From: Parascedosporium putredinis
Taxonomy: Eukaryota; Ascomycota; Sordariomycetes; Microascales; Microascaceae
Direction: 5' to 3'
Length of the DNA stretch: 64,000 bases
NCBI GenBank assembly: GCA_949357655.1
Contig: CASHTG010000012.1
Location: 2,294,001-2,358,000, forward strand
Numbering within the stretch: the stretch's first letter is position 1; each line of letters starts with the position of its first letter. The position numbers and the translations under genes are program-made. The notes beneath the pieces were generated by a model. That model made no database searches. It was not told the origin of the DNA and was given only the letters and a program-made list of their open reading frames with translations. Below, in pieces: positions 36,630 to 49,900 of this stretch.

Positions 36630-37809
36630 CTTGGCGGCTGGTGGCTCTGCAGGCCACTTGGATTAAATCGAAAGAGGGCGGAGATGACGCCTTAGCGATT
36701 AGATCTTGTCGACACGTCGAAGAAACAAAACGTCTTCGAGATGGGATATCCAGAAATCTAGTTCGGAGCGGACAACTCGTAGTCGTTCGCCTCACAGATG
36801 TTTTGAGGCCGGACAAGCGGTGCGTCGAATCATTCGATGATGGGCGAGGATGAGAGGGGAGATACAAATTAATGTCGCACGTCGAAGGTCGAGAGAGACG
36901 AGGGCTATCTTTCGATCGGTATCCTCGCTTCGCCTGGTATTAGGTTAATGGAGTCCGGTCAGAGGACTTTTGCTGTGGTCTGTATCTCAGCCTCTTTGTT
37001 TTCTGTTCGTCAAGGTTGGTGCAAACGAGTGACGGCGGCTGGGTGTCTGATTATAGGGGTGGGAGTCGAAAGGTGAAAAAGAAGGTCGAGAATAGAAAGA
37101 TGGAGAAAAGATAAAGAAACAAAAAAGAGTTATGAGAAAAGGGACCCTCCTATCGACCGGTTGACGACGATATGCTCTTATTCCAACGGGAGTCGGAATG
37201 TCGCTAAGAGAAGGGACAGTTTCAAGAACAAGGAAACAGGAACGAGTGTGGTGATGGAATGTGGATGAATTGAATTTAGTAGGAATGATGGTTCGGGGGA
37301 AAGAGTAGTGTAGGTGGTGAATATCAGGGAACTGGAAAATCAATACGTACCCCGTAATCCAATGGGGAGACGAACAGGGTCAGGAGAAGTGGCCCAGAGG
37401 AACCGGGCCCCGTAAGGTACGAGCGAACAAGGAGGGAAGGGTATACTTGCGCACAGGTATCCAAGTATCTCTGCACCAGCGACGTAGTACTTTGTCATGC
37501 ACAGTGTGTACCGTGCGGCGATGGCGATGGTTGGGAAGGGGAGAGGCAGAGAGAGAGAGAGACAGCGCCAAAGGGAACATTGAAAGGGAAGGGGGAAAAG
37601 GGAAAAGGCAGCCAGAGCCAGCCCCCCTTTCACAAAGGGCCAAAAAGGCCAGCCAAGATTCGAGGCGCTAGGCCAAACAGTGGGTCACGACGGACGGTGT
37701 AGTGTACTGTGCGAGCGCCAGAGTCAGCGTCCACACGCCCACGTCCACGCCCACGCCGAGCGCTCGGCAGGCCCTCACGAAAGAAAGTTGATTGTTATGC
37801 GACAATATA

Positions 37810-37829
37810 GGGGGAGGGGAGGGGAGGGG
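37810..37829 (+). other. Potential G-quadruplex sequence
   Basis: Four consecutive runs of four or five G separated by single A bases. With loops of one base this fits the usual G-quadruplex pattern on the plus strand. It lies about 1.2 kb upstream of the FLC-type gene start; any effect on that gene is a guess. Confidence 0.7.
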
Positions 37830-39229
37830 TTTGCTTGGCTCCTTGTCCTCTCCGTTGATGCAGGGACAATCTGGGTGGAATTGCCACGGGCGGTACCCAA
37901 ATGGCAACTTGGGAGGGAATGCGGGTCAACAGGCCAAGAACCGAGTTGGGAAGGAAAATCAAATGCTGAAATTGGAATGAGGCGCAGGCAAAACGCGTAC
38001 ATTTGGCTAACGGGGTACATGATTGTCACACGAGCGCGGGAAGAGGGAGACCTTGTAGATACTTTTTCTCATAGCCAACACTTGGATGAAGATAGGGTAC
38101 CCCTCCAAGTCCTCATGATTCACTCTGACCAGGCGTTGAAAGTACCCATTTAACCTAGGGACTGCGACCAGGTGTCGTACTTGGAGTAAGTCAAACTCCA
38201 CCCTCCATCTTTGGACGGAGACTTTTGGAGCAATATTCCCAAGGAAGGAAAATGGGCGACGATGTCCGTATCCACCATACGAAGTCGTCTCGTAGTGGAA
38301 TGCTTGGAATGTCGCCCATCCGGTCAATTATGGGGTTAGAATGATCCTGGCCAAAACTAGACCAAGACCTGGGCGCATGTTCAACCGTCAAATCATTCAT
38401 CCCCCACCACCTGAGTCCTCGGGATGGTTGGGTCACCAACTCTCCTGACCACACACGCCAACCGCCACATGCCTCCTCTCCTACCCGCCCACTGTACGGA
38501 GGTAGCGCACAAGTACGTTCTTTTCCACCATCTGGTCTTTTGTTCTCGTGTCGCGCAGGTGCGGCTGTCGACAACCCCCTAGTCATCTCTGCTTATTATT
38601 CCTCCGTCTTGCTATTTTCTTTTTCCCACCCTGGCTGGCGAATATTAATAGGTCGGCAGCGGCATGATTGATTCGAACAAAGAACTGGGAAAATAATAAG
38701 GAAACAATGGATTGAAGAAGTTGGCAAATCGAAACGTCCTTTCTCGCGTGCCAGTGGCTCATGTACACTCCAGTCAGTGATCTTTCGATCCAGACTTGCC
38801 AGATCCAAAATTAATACCTTCCATTCACGCATCCATTCCTCCGTTCAACAAGTCTTTCAACATGGATGTGCAAAGTATGGAGAGTACTCGTTGCTGGTTG
38901 GGTCCGACGGGCAGTTCGGCAACGGAGGTTTTGCGGGGGTCTCCAGACAATTGGCGTCGCAGCATGAGCCCTTGAAAGGCTCGGCGCTTGGTTAGAAATG
39001 GGCCCGACCGCGTCAGTGTCTCCAGCGGGACTTGAAAAGAGACGGGAGAGGAGCACCCTAGGCTAACCTGTTCTGAATCAAACGATGGCAGATTGAGATC
39101 AATTGATTGTGATGGACCGGGCAGCCATTCCTGCAAGGCGTTTTTCCCCTTGTTTTCTTTTCGATGCCAGGGCACCATCATCCATAGATGGCTCTACGGC
39201 ATATTCAGTAGATATGTAGCACTTGAGGA

Positions 39230-39327
39230 ATACAATGGATCAATTTGGTCAATCATCAATTTGGTCAATTGGGGCCTGCCATCAAGGGATCAATGATCCA
39301 TTAAATCTATGGATGGATCCATTGTAT
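39230..39327. repeat. Short inverted repeat, 12-base arms
   Basis: ATACAATGGATC at 39230-39241 is the exact reverse complement of GATCCATTGTAT at 39316-39327. The 74 bases between hold further GATCAAT/ATTGATC partial repeats. A third exact copy of the right arm is at 39852-39863. No coding capacity. Confidence 0.85.
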
Positions 39328-39739
39328 ATACACTATGGTCCGAAGAAAGGATCAATAACGCGACAGCTCCGCTCCCGCCCAACCCAACTCATACTGAGTA
39401 CATGTAGAGTAAATAGCCGAAAAGTTAATTGATAAGATTTTGTCTGATGTCTGATGTCGTACCCACCCGTCCCTGGCATACACGACACTAGCAAAGGAAT
39501 AGAGGGGAGGGCCGGAAAGCAGAAAGGTTCGAACCTCTTAAAAGGAACATTGCACGAAGAGCGAAGGAAGTTTTTCTTTGTGTTGCAGAGCACTGCCACC
39601 TTTTCAGGTGAGTCCCGCGTACTTGGAAGGATTTCTTGGTGTGCGGGGGAAGATTTGGGTTGGCGGGAGTGAGTGGAAACCGTCAAGAGTGTAATCTAAC
39701 ATTTTGAACACACTTGCGGATCACCACACCAGAGAATAC

Positions 39740-39775
39740 GAAGAGGAAGACGAAGAGGCAGACGAAGAGGCAGAC
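39740..39775. repeat. Tandem repeat, three 12-base units
   Basis: GAAGAGGMAGAC repeated three times (first unit differs by one base). Purine-rich minisatellite in intergenic DNA. Confidence 0.9.
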
Positions 39776-40738
39776 GTGGAAGGGGAGGGGTTTCTGAGGT
39801 GTCGCTGGCTCGGATTCTCGCCTCTTCTCTTTTCGTTTAATTACATCCATGGATCCATTGTATTTATTATACGAATTTGAGATACGAGGATCTTGTCTTC
39901 CTCCCGAATCCGGGAACTCACGTCGACCGCTTTCGGCCTGGGGGAGTTATTTTGGCTCATCAAAGAATGCCTAACAAAAGGGGACTAAGCCTATCAAGCC
40001 TATATGTATGGCATACATGTCGATATGAAAACGACCAAAAAGGCTTCCCCTCCCCGGACTGTCCGAGAAAGCCGGCCGACGGACGTTCGCGTCATCATGT
40101 ATCACAGCAGATACACGAGGTGTGCAAGAATTAGTCGTTCAATTCTTCGGGTTTATTTCCCCCAGAGACCACATGGATTAAAAGAACAGAGTGTTGAAGG
40201 TAATAATAATCGCGCGAGAGGAGACAGAGACAGAGCATGAAGAAGACTTGAAGCTGGCGAAATGAGCAAGGGGTCAAACAGAAGCCCGAGAGCCTCCATC
40301 CAGACACATCCAGACCGGTGGAAAATGGAACCGTCCAACGACTCCCGCTCATCGACGCCCTGTCAAGAGATGCCAGAGCTGCAACCAGAACTTGTGACAT
40401 GTTTGAGAGCCGGGATTCGCCGCGGACTCTTGTGAGAGAAAAGCTGAAAGAAAAGAGAAGAACGAGCGTGGCAGTGTTGGCTCTTTCTCACGCCAGCAAC
40501 AGCAGTCTCAAACACGATGCGACATGCGACGCTGGAGTTTGATTTGGGGATTCCCCTCCCCTCCATGTCCCTCCCAGAAGCATTGAAAAGGGTGGTGACA
40601 TTTGACCCATCGATCATTGCAATCCACACCCACGGATCCATTACTTTGTAGATCCTTCAGATCGGCCTTTCACTTCACTTTTCATGCCCAGGTTCTCTCT
40701 CACACTCGATCTTTGTCTCTTTCTCCCTTCTCACATGT

Positions 40739-40776
40739 AATATTGTGGCAGTCGAATAATATTGTGGCAGTCGAAG
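40739..40776. repeat. Direct repeat, two 19-base units
   Basis: Two adjacent copies of AATATTGTGGCAGTCGAA plus one variable base (T, then G). Recent local duplication; no gene contains it. Confidence 0.9.
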
Positions 40777-43700
40777 TTGACCACGTCCAGACAACCACAG
40801 CAGACAGCAGTGCAGAGGTCAACTCGCATGTGTCTGGCAACGTCAAGCATCTCGGCTCAAAAGCCTAATGATCGAATGTGCCTATAAAAATAAAGGGAAA
40901 GAAAAGAAAGAAAAGGGGCAGACAAGATTGACAGGCACCGTTCACCACCCCCGTCGCTCCATCACGGCTGATACCAACATCCATAAACTTCAGGAGGACT
41001 GGATGAGCCTATTTCGAACATGAAGGCTTTGTAGAGGTGATTTCGAAACAGATCAATCAACCAAATTCGTGTCCAAGGCTCTAGTGTCAAACCTTGTCTC
41101 AGTAACAACGTCCCATTTTTGATTCTCGCTCGAGACTTTCAACGAGAAAGGGTAAGGCGCAGCTTTAGACTTTATGGTTTCTTTTTCCTCTTTTCCACTT
41201 CTTGCGGGCCCAGGGCGGAAGTAGAGGCGAGCGAGGGGGTGAAAGAAACAAGAAGGAAAGGCAAGGTTCAATATGTTCAACAGGCTGGTGAGATCTAGCG
41301 GGATTGAAGTATCGAGGGGCCGACCGCGAGCCGGAAAGTCTAGTCTCAAACCGGACTTCAACGGGGAGACATACGTCAACCTGTCCCATATCCCCATCAG
41401 ACATCAATAGATCAACCCATCACATCAGGTTGCGGAGCTCACTTTTCCCGCGTCCCGAACCAGACTCGGAACGGATGAAGCCTGACTATTTTTTTCTTTT
41501 CGTCTCTCTACGATCTCCATTTTCTTCCCCTTTCTTTTTCCAACCCGGACCTCGAGAGCGCAGAGACGAGACGTGATGAGGTAATTAGCTCGCTCGAGAC
41601 ACCGAATCTAATACCCAGGGCGCACTGCCTGTTGCGAGGAACAAGACATATGTCCATAGATGCAGCGATTGCCTGGCGTGGTGGAGGGGCGGGTATTGCT
41701 GTCTGATGTGCTTTGCTTCCAAGTCCCGTTTTCTGTGAGGATCTGCCTCAACCCATGTAGATCACATCCACAAATCGTTTCCCTGGCCCCTCGCCAGCCG
41801 TTTCTTTTTATTTTCGTTTTTCCCTTTGTTCCTGTTGATTTTGAGGCAGGGCAGGGCCCTGCTCCTTTCTTTTTCTTTCTTTTTTTCCCAAGGGATCGTC
41901 GGGCAGAGAGCGGGAAAACGCACCTCGACACGCTCATGTCGGAATGATAGCCGTTCGTCCGCCAGCTCCCGCCATACCACACATTCTCACTACATCAAGT
42001 ACATCAATTTGTAGCGTGCAGTGTTCCTCCTCGGCAGGCGTTCCTTCACCCGCAAGGTGACGCAACACACGGCCGGCTGCAGCGCTTCTCACCCCCAAGG
42101 CCAGCAACAGCCGTGGCGCTGTTTGCTCTCGGAGCAGGATCCATACTAGATCCAGTATTGTTCGAGGCTTCATACTTGATAAGGATATATGCAGCCTGGC
42201 GGTAAGGTTGGCCACCCTTCGCCCTCTCATTTATCTTTTTCTCGTGCACTTCTTGTCTATTCTTGTGATCGACACAAAAAGGGGGTTCTAGACATCACAT
42301 AGCTTTTACACTACATGAACCATGAATGATCTGCTTCCCTCGAGCGCATAGCTAACACGGCTGTTGACTCGTGTATGTCAGTACGTCTGGTTAGATTCGA
42401 TGCACGCGAGACCGTAACTCAAGGCACCACCACTTTGCCACCACGATATACGAAGTCGGTTCTTTCACCCGTCCCTCACTTTACCTCCTCGTTTAAAATA
42501 GAGGTAAAAGAAAAAAATACCATGGCCTTCACAAGTTAGGAGCCCAGCTAGCCAGCATTACGCCTGCCCAGCCCAGCTGATAATGCATCGTGCCCCTCCT
42601 CCTCCTCCGGCCTTCCAAGGATGTCGCGCCCTCTTTCCAGACTAGTCTTGACGTGATGTTGATGCCTGTGGCCCTTGCCGTGATACATTTACTTGGGCTG
42701 CGTACATGGAGAGAGAAAGAAGAAAGAAAGTACTATGAATCCTTCCATAACCCCCGTGCGACAGTTGGGTCCTCAGAATCGGGGATCGTGTTGCCCAGTG
42801 CCCCCCAATCTTGACATCTTACGTCACCGCCCAGCCAACGCGCGCGCTTCCCGGATTCACTGTTGACTGGACGGACATGCACCGGATCCATTTGATCTCC
42901 CATCTCGCTGATCCTGTGAACAAGGACTGGGCAACATGCACGAATAGATCCGTCAAGTGCGTCGGTTCAATCGCATCCGTCCCTTCCTGCACGTCAAACA
43001 CCTAAAGAATCGGGGTTGAACCGAGCCATTCTTCGTGAAGTAGCAAAAGAAACCCCGCCTGCCTTTGAATATGTCAATACATGGATACATACAATTCTTT
43101 GTCTTCCGGAGACATCTATAGATCTCTCGCATCGCTCATCGCTCACTAGACCCGGCGCTCTCCCTCCTGCATCCATGAATAATCCGCCCTCATGCCGACC
43201 AAAGCACAAAAGGAATCCCTCCAATGAGCCCGTCCACCCTCGGCAGACCAAATCGTCCACATGCCGGAACGCCCCTCCTCCCCCAAGCGATCTGCCTCAG
43301 ACGCGCAGAAGCGAGCAACACGGCACATCCTATTGTCCCCGAAAACAAAGCCGGACGTCCTGCGGGTAGCGGGACCTAGGCACGCACAGCAAAGTAGTGA
43401 AGAAAAGAAAAAAAAAAGCACTTGCGTTGGTAACTGCATCAAGGGCACACTGCGCCGCCCGTTTATGCCATTCGTGCCATTCGTAGTCTGCGATCGCCAT
43501 GCTACATATAGCGGAGCGCGCCCGTGATCTCGCATATGCTGGTATGCCATAATCAGCGCTGCATAAGAACCTTCAAGTCCGGGGTAGAACTCTTGTCTTT
43601 GTGCATTAGAACTCTCAAGCATGTCATTCATCTCCTAGTCTTCTCTCTTTTGCTGCCCTCCCGTCCCCGGCTGCGTCTAAAGGTACAATACAAATTATCA

Positions 43701-43961
43701 TCATTCAGAATCGATCCGATCCTTGTAACAAAAATGCGATGCTTCCTACTCAAATCCAAGAAATGGTAGTCAAAGGAAACGGAGAAAGAAAAGGAAAAAA
43801 TGCATAGCAGAACCTAACCTGGCCTAAAACCATGCGCCTCGCTACCAATGCCTCCCTCTTTCCCTCCTCTCTGGCGTCCTCGAGCCAAAGTAGATGCAAA
43901 AGATAGGACCTCGAGAAATGGAAAAAGAGAGAGTCCAGAAAGCCCCGTCCAAAAGTAAACT

Positions 43962-43980
43962 AGAGAGAGAGAGAGAGAGA
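43962..43980. repeat. (AG)n microsatellite
   Basis: Nine or so AG units in the 3' flank of the DUF3433 gene. Confidence 0.9.
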
Positions 43981-44053
43981 TTTGCAGCAAAAGAAGTCGT
44001 CGCACAATGGACGTTGGAAAAAGAAAAAGTCTATCACACCTGCTTCAACGCTT

Positions 44054-46984
44054 CTAAAACACTTCCCAATTCGTCTCCCACGGCTTATTAGGGTCCAAAA
44101 CTTCCTTCCATGCCGGTACTTGCCCGTCAGCTCCTCCTGGTCCACGCCGCAGTGCGTCTGGCCATCGCGGCCCTGGAACCATCCCAGCCCATACTTCTTG
44201 CCCAGCCCCTCCAGCTTCTCATCCATGTCCGCGTGGCTCAGCGTCGACGTGTTCACAAAGTCGTACAGCATCTTGCTCTGGTGTATGTAAGCGAGGACCG
44301 AGGCGATCGTGTTGGGCTGTCGCGGGAGGAACGGGTGCCGCCGCCGGGCGAACACGAGCGTGGAAATGACCCCCATGTACACGAGAATCAGCGCCGCCGC
44401 CACGAGCGAGAACCAAAACGACAGCACCGTTTCCTGGCCCGAATTGATGCCGTCGTCGGTATCCGTGCTGCCCGGTCGCGCGACAACGGCGAGGAAATCG
44501 CGACCGTCGACCGTCGCCAAGCTGGTGAGGAGCACCGTTAGAATCTCGGCGATTACGGAGCCGCATCCCACTAGGCACACGACATTGTCTCCATTCATAA
44601 ACGCCCTCCACGGCATGTAACCGAACGGCATCGCCGTATAATCCAGCGTCAGCGCCCTAGCTGGTGCGTGGCGCTTTGAAAGAATGTAAAGGGCTCCATC
44701 ATGCGCACGTCGGTGTCCAGCGTGCCCCATCCCAGCTTGATGCCGACGGCGAGCGCCGTGATCACCCACGGAGCGCGATCCGTCACCACGGTGGCCTTGG
44801 TGAAAATCATGGCCGGAACAAAGCCCATAAACACAATGACCCCGACGACAAAGGGGACATAACCAGCCGCGCGCAGCATGAGGGGGTGGGGGTTCTCCGA
44901 CAGATGGGTATGCTGAAACCGATCCTCCTCGGGTCGCGCAACCATGGAGGCGGAAGAGGACGTGGGCGTCTCGTCGTAGGGTGCCAGGGCCGAGTTTCTC
45001 AAAATGTAGCGGCGGAGCTTGAGCTTCTTGTGAATGTCCTCGTGCTTGGCCGTGTCCATGTCCTTGAAATCCATCAGGATATGGCACACCACGGCCATCG
45101 ACGCCAACCCCGCAATCCCCTTGACGTCGGCTCCGATCCCAGACCTTCGGGTCTGGAGAAGATAAAATAGGAGCGAGGCGCACACCGCGCAGATGGCCAG
45201 CGTGACCGTCAAAAGCCGCGACCATATCGCGTTGATGATGACGGCCTTCTCTAGATCGGGGTGGGCGATTCGGTCGAGCCTGTTGGGAGTGAGCAGGATG
45301 GATGCGGCGCCAAACGTCGGCACAAGAGACACCGCGAGCACCGACCCCAGCGACGAGACGGCGACGGCGTAGTGCTTCAATTTGAGGGCCCGGAACGGCC
45401 GCAGAAACGTTTTGCTCGTCATGTAATCCACGTTGATGGACTCACCCGCGAGGGCGCCCTTTTCGCGCGAGAGCTGGTAAAACGCCTCGAGTCGCTTGAC
45501 GTCGTAGTCTGTGACTTGCCACAGCACACCGTACGTCACCGAAATGATGGTTGGTAGGAACTTGAGAGCAAAGTACACCCCGGGGTTGATCTCGTCGGGC
45601 GAGGTGAACTTGATCAGAGGCTCCTTCTTGGACAATTGGTAAATGATCTCCTGGGTGGCGGCAAGCCCTAGCGAGAGGAAGACGAGGGCTGAGAGGTAAG
45701 GCCATCTCATGGAAAACGGCTTCCAATTTGGCTGAGGGTAAAATACCTCGGTCACCGCCTTTTTCGGCGGCGGCGGCGGCGGCCTGTTTGAATCGTCGCT
45801 GTTATCGTCGAGACCTTCGGGTCCTACCATGGCACTAATGTCTACTCCGGTGGGTTCCTCGATGACGACTTCAATGATTTTCCCCTTCGGTTCGCCTCGT
45901 CCTGGCCCAAGTCCCTCAACACAGCACTTCGAGTTTGCGGCTGGCGGGCCGTTAACCTGCGCGTCAGCGATCGTTGAATAGTCCCAGGTGTCCGGAGAAG
46001 CTCGGAACCGAGGATACGCCCCTCGGATCGGAGGCCGGACCCTAGACCGCCGGTGAGATGGCCCTTGGCCTCCTCCTCTTGAAGCTTTTTATGAAGGCGG
46101 TGTCTTGGAAGCCCATGGGACCCAAAGTCGAAGTGAGATCCTGCGTCGGAGAGTCGGGGCTCACCGGTCGCATGAGGGGCTCGCGGCTCGAGTCGTTGCC
46201 CATGGGGGCGGCGGACCTGAGCAGGGACAGGTCGTACTCTTCCTCGGCGATGGCCTCGTGCTCGCCTGTGAAGGCTAACGAGTAGCCGTTGCGCGCGTTG
46301 CCGCGACCTCCCTAGACCGAGAGTGCGAAAGCGACGGGGTGGAGGTGACGGGCTGATATGCGCCGGATTGGGAACCCCCGTCCAGGACGTGGAGGAGGTG
46401 GTGGGGGTGCGTACGAGGTAGGTGTGTTCACGTACGAGGTAGGCGCGTTCACGGGCGCGGTAGAGATGTAGGCATTCGCGCTGGGAGACCACTGTAGCTG
46501 AGGCGAAGGGTGGGGATCGTAGTACGACTGCAGCGATACCATCGATTCCCTCCCCTGGACTACGCGGCCCTGGCCATCCCACGCGGATTGAAGCGACACA
46601 TTAGACTCGCTCGGTCGCAGGTTGGTGTTTGTCGGCGTGTTCGTGACATTGTAGCCATATTGAGGCTGCGTGGAGTTGGAGTAGACTGGCGCGCTATACG
46701 GGGACGGGGCGGGAGGGACCGAAGTGTTCACGGAAGGGTAGGTGTTGTGATGGTGGTACTCGGGGCGGGGGCGGATTGCGCAGAGGGGGCCGGCACGGAG
46801 TTGTGTCGAGGGCGCCTGTTGCCGAGGTGTCGTTGTAGGAGAGATGGTCGATGGAGATGTCGGCAATATCGGCGAAGCTTGTGATGCGAGAGCTAAAGGA
46901 GTCGCGATTCGGTGGCTGGCCAGACGATTGCGAGTTGTTGGCGTTGGGGCCGGGCTGGCTGCCCGGAGGGTTTTGCCAAGACAT
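44054..46984 (-). CDS. DUF3433 multi-pass membrane protein
   Basis: Large fungal membrane protein with the DUF3433 domains, function not established. From ATG at 46984 (MSWQNPPGSQPG) about 976 residues are expected. The first third is a disordered Pro/Ser/Tyr-rich cytosolic region with FIKKLQEEEAKGHLTGGLGS. The conserved part opens at TEVFYPQPNWKPFSMRWPYL and continues as alternating hydrophobic helices and loops, with MPFGYMPWRAF and WFSLVAAALILVYMGVISTL near the end and a family-like terminus KPWETNWEVF before TAG at 44054-44056. At least five frame changes occur: near 46800, near 46390, near 46300, between 45842 and 45830, at TTT 44675-44677 and at CC 44108-44109 (plus-strand coordinates). 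The last two are one-base losses, AAA for AAAA and GG for GGG on the coding strand. They sum to a multiple of three. A longer start at 47053 is possible, but 46984 fits the family better. Confidence 0.88.
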
Positions 46985-49900
46985 GGTGAGAGAGATGTTC
47001 AAAGGATCATGACTTCCCCCGCGATCCGAGTTCACCATCCGCAAACAGGACAAACTCGATGCGGCGGGCGAAAAGGGAACGGGGTTGGTTCAAGGGGGAC
47101 GTCGCAGTCGATCCTTGGCTCGAGGGTTATACAGGTAACGACAGCAGTAAGAATGCGAGATTGCGCCAGAGAAGATGTCCCCCACTTTGAAGCAGGACGT
47201 AGGGACTCGGGTATGCCTGGATAGATTGGATAAATTGCGAGGCAGCTGGGAGGTCTATTATTACTGCGGGTTAAGGCAAGCGAGGGGTGTGGGAGCGGTA
47301 TTTCTCGTGTAATACCTCGTACTTTGGCGTTGTCTGATAAGACCTAAAAGCTCCCAGCCTAGCGGAACGAGTGTAAGAGGAGGGAGAGCAAGCTGTAATG
47401 TCGAAGGACTAATAAAGTCGTCGCGGCATGATGGAGGAGCAAGGTTGTGAAGAAAACCTGTTTCCACCTTGGAAGAGGGAAAGGAAGGGAGAAGTTTGTT
47501 GATTGACCTAAGGGATGGCCAGTTTGGGACAGGGAGATTGAGAAGGTCAAGGCTGGTTCTCGCTGGCGTGGAGCGAGGGAAGGGAGGGCTGAAGTGGCGG
47601 GGACTACACTGCGACGATACAATGTTCCCGGGGAAAGATGTCAATAATAGTGTATGAGCGTGCTCCACTCCTCCGCTTTCCCTTGTTGCAATGAAGGAAA
47701 TAGAAAAAGATCAAACAGACTAGTAAAGTGCACGCTGGGCCAGCCATACAGCATAGTCGCCCTGGCCCGCCCCGGTCGCCCTCCAGGCGCTCCAGGCACT
47801 CTGGGGACTCTGCTCGTCCAGATCCATGCCACACCATTGATTTTTCCGACTCTTTTGGGGGTGGGAGGAGGGGCATCTGGAAGAAAGGAGCCAGACGGAG
47901 AAGAGCAGGCCAAGCGGGAGCGCTGGAGGCGTTGGAGGCTTGGCAGGAGCACCCACTCAAGGCGTAAGGCAGTGTGGTGTCTTGGTGTCCAAGTTACGAT
48001 GCAGAAGTACTGCATACACCAGGAGGAGCTTGCACAGCTCCGCCTCGGGGCCGGGCTGGGAGTAGCCGATACTTGCTTTTGAGCCACCAGGCTGCAGGGG
48101 TGTCCCCTTTGTCGCGGGCCACTGAGATGCCACGCTGTGGATCATGCTGCGACGGGGTCATTGGTTCCAACGATTGAACGATTGAACACGACCGGGTCCA
48201 GGAGCCACCGATCCTCGTGGTCTTCAGCTGGGCCTTGCGGTTCGGTTCAGCGCTTGACAAGTTGTTTGGACCGACGGTCGGCGCCATCTCCAATCTACGG
48301 ACAGCCAGAAAGAGCACACCGGAGCACACCAGAGCACGAAGAAGGCACTGTATCGGGTGTCTGGATCTGGTGAGTGTTCGCTGTTGAGACAGGCCATGCG
48401 TGAGCTGCCCAAAGAACGCACCCACCCACGCCCTAGATCTTTGAGAATCGATGTTGCCATCCGCCAGGGATCACCTCCTACGCGGGGTTTGCGGGCTACA
48501 TCAATGATGTACCTCACCAAGCACCAAGGGCGGGGATTGGCATGGCCCTGATGGCCAACCACCGAGACAAGTCATGTCGTGTACAAACTTGGCGCAACTA
48601 TTATTACATATGGAAGCACTCAGCTGCTCGACCTTCCAAGTTTTTCTGTTCTAAATATTCCCCTTTCGTCTTGCTCTTGCCTTGGCCGCCTTTGCTTGCG
48701 AGCCCGTCCTCGTATTCCTGATGCGGGAAGCCATGCATAGTGCCAGCCAGTTAGTTGACTAAGGGGTGCGCCAAATATTTGTCCTGTGCGTTTGTCCTGT
48801 GCTTCTCCCCCTTCTCATGTCAAGACTGGCGGCTCCAAGCTCAGACAATCCTCGCTCTGCTCGGCTGTTCGGCAGCCTTTATAAGCGACGCCACATGCAC
48901 TCAGTACAGGAGGGATAGAAAAGGAAGGAGAGAAGAAGGAAAAGGAAAGGGGAAAAATAGCGACGAAACCCCAGTTGTCAATAATGGTAAGATTGCGGGC
49001 TTCGTGCTAGCCGCAGTGGAATGTACAAGTCCTGTGCTATGGTGTGCCAGACACTAGACTTGGTACAACGACACCCAGCAGCGTGCACACTTGAGAGCTC
49101 AATTCGATGAGAGCCACTGGCGGACCGTTCGTCAATCCGGTTCCCGACGGCCTGGATTCAGCCCAACCTTGCCAATCTCGCTCGCCTTCTACGGTCCAGC
49201 CCTTCCGCCCCTGTCTCACACCCTAGCCCATCTTGCATGCCACCGGTACGCAGGTTGCCTTTTGCCTGAGCTGACAGGGCAAAGACGCCACCGTCCGACA
49301 TGGATTTCACCAATATCTTGCCCGTGGTGACAATCACCCGTTTTTGGCGCACCACCAAACCTCAATAGACAATAATAAGCAGTGAGCCAACCCCTTTCGG
49401 AACATCTAATATTCGAAGGACTCTTTTATCATATCTGAACGACGACTAAAAGTGGGCACGTGGAGTGCGGCGATGACCTGCTCCCTTGAAGATGAGGTTG
49501 GGGATTGAAACTTTACACTTTACCCCCAAGCTTTGTCTATGTGGATAGCACTTCATCTCGTTGACCTCGAGCTGTGATCAAGAGGGCCAAGGATGGACGA
49601 AAACTAGGGTGAGGATACGCCTATCCATGGATGGAGGCACTGAACTGGGACCAGAAGAGCGAGCTATATTGTCGGGACTTTGGTCCCAGACAAGCCTTCC
49701 TCCACCGCCCCAGGTTTAATCTCGCTCTGTCTTGATGCCTTCACCCATCAACCAAGAGCGGAGGATCCACGCAAAACAAAACAAAAAACGCCTATCCCAG
49801 GCAGACGTCGCTGATCCAGCACCCACCCACAAATGCTCCTTCTCCACGACTCATCCCGCTAACGTGGATGCGGTGATAGGCACACACATCCATTGATACA

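Larger units (their letters stand above)
36630..44053. other. Gene-poor stretch upstream of FLC gene
   Basis: About 7.4 kb without a supported gene. The end near 36630 should carry the FLC promoter and leader. Contents seen: a G-run array at 37810-37829, a GA-rich microsatellite near 37546-37563, a 12-base tandem at 39740-39775, a 19-base direct repeat at 40739-40776, the motif GATCCATTGTAT at 39316 and 39852 with its inverse at 39230, and an (AG) run at 43962-43980 just beyond the DUF3433 stop. A minus-strand frame pair at about 38010-38400 looks weakly coding. Confidence 0.5.

Noticed and set aside
39526..39535. GGTTCGAACC resembling a tRNA B box
   Set aside because: No A box, acceptor stem or cloverleaf can be formed around it on either strand; the string is self-complementary by chance.
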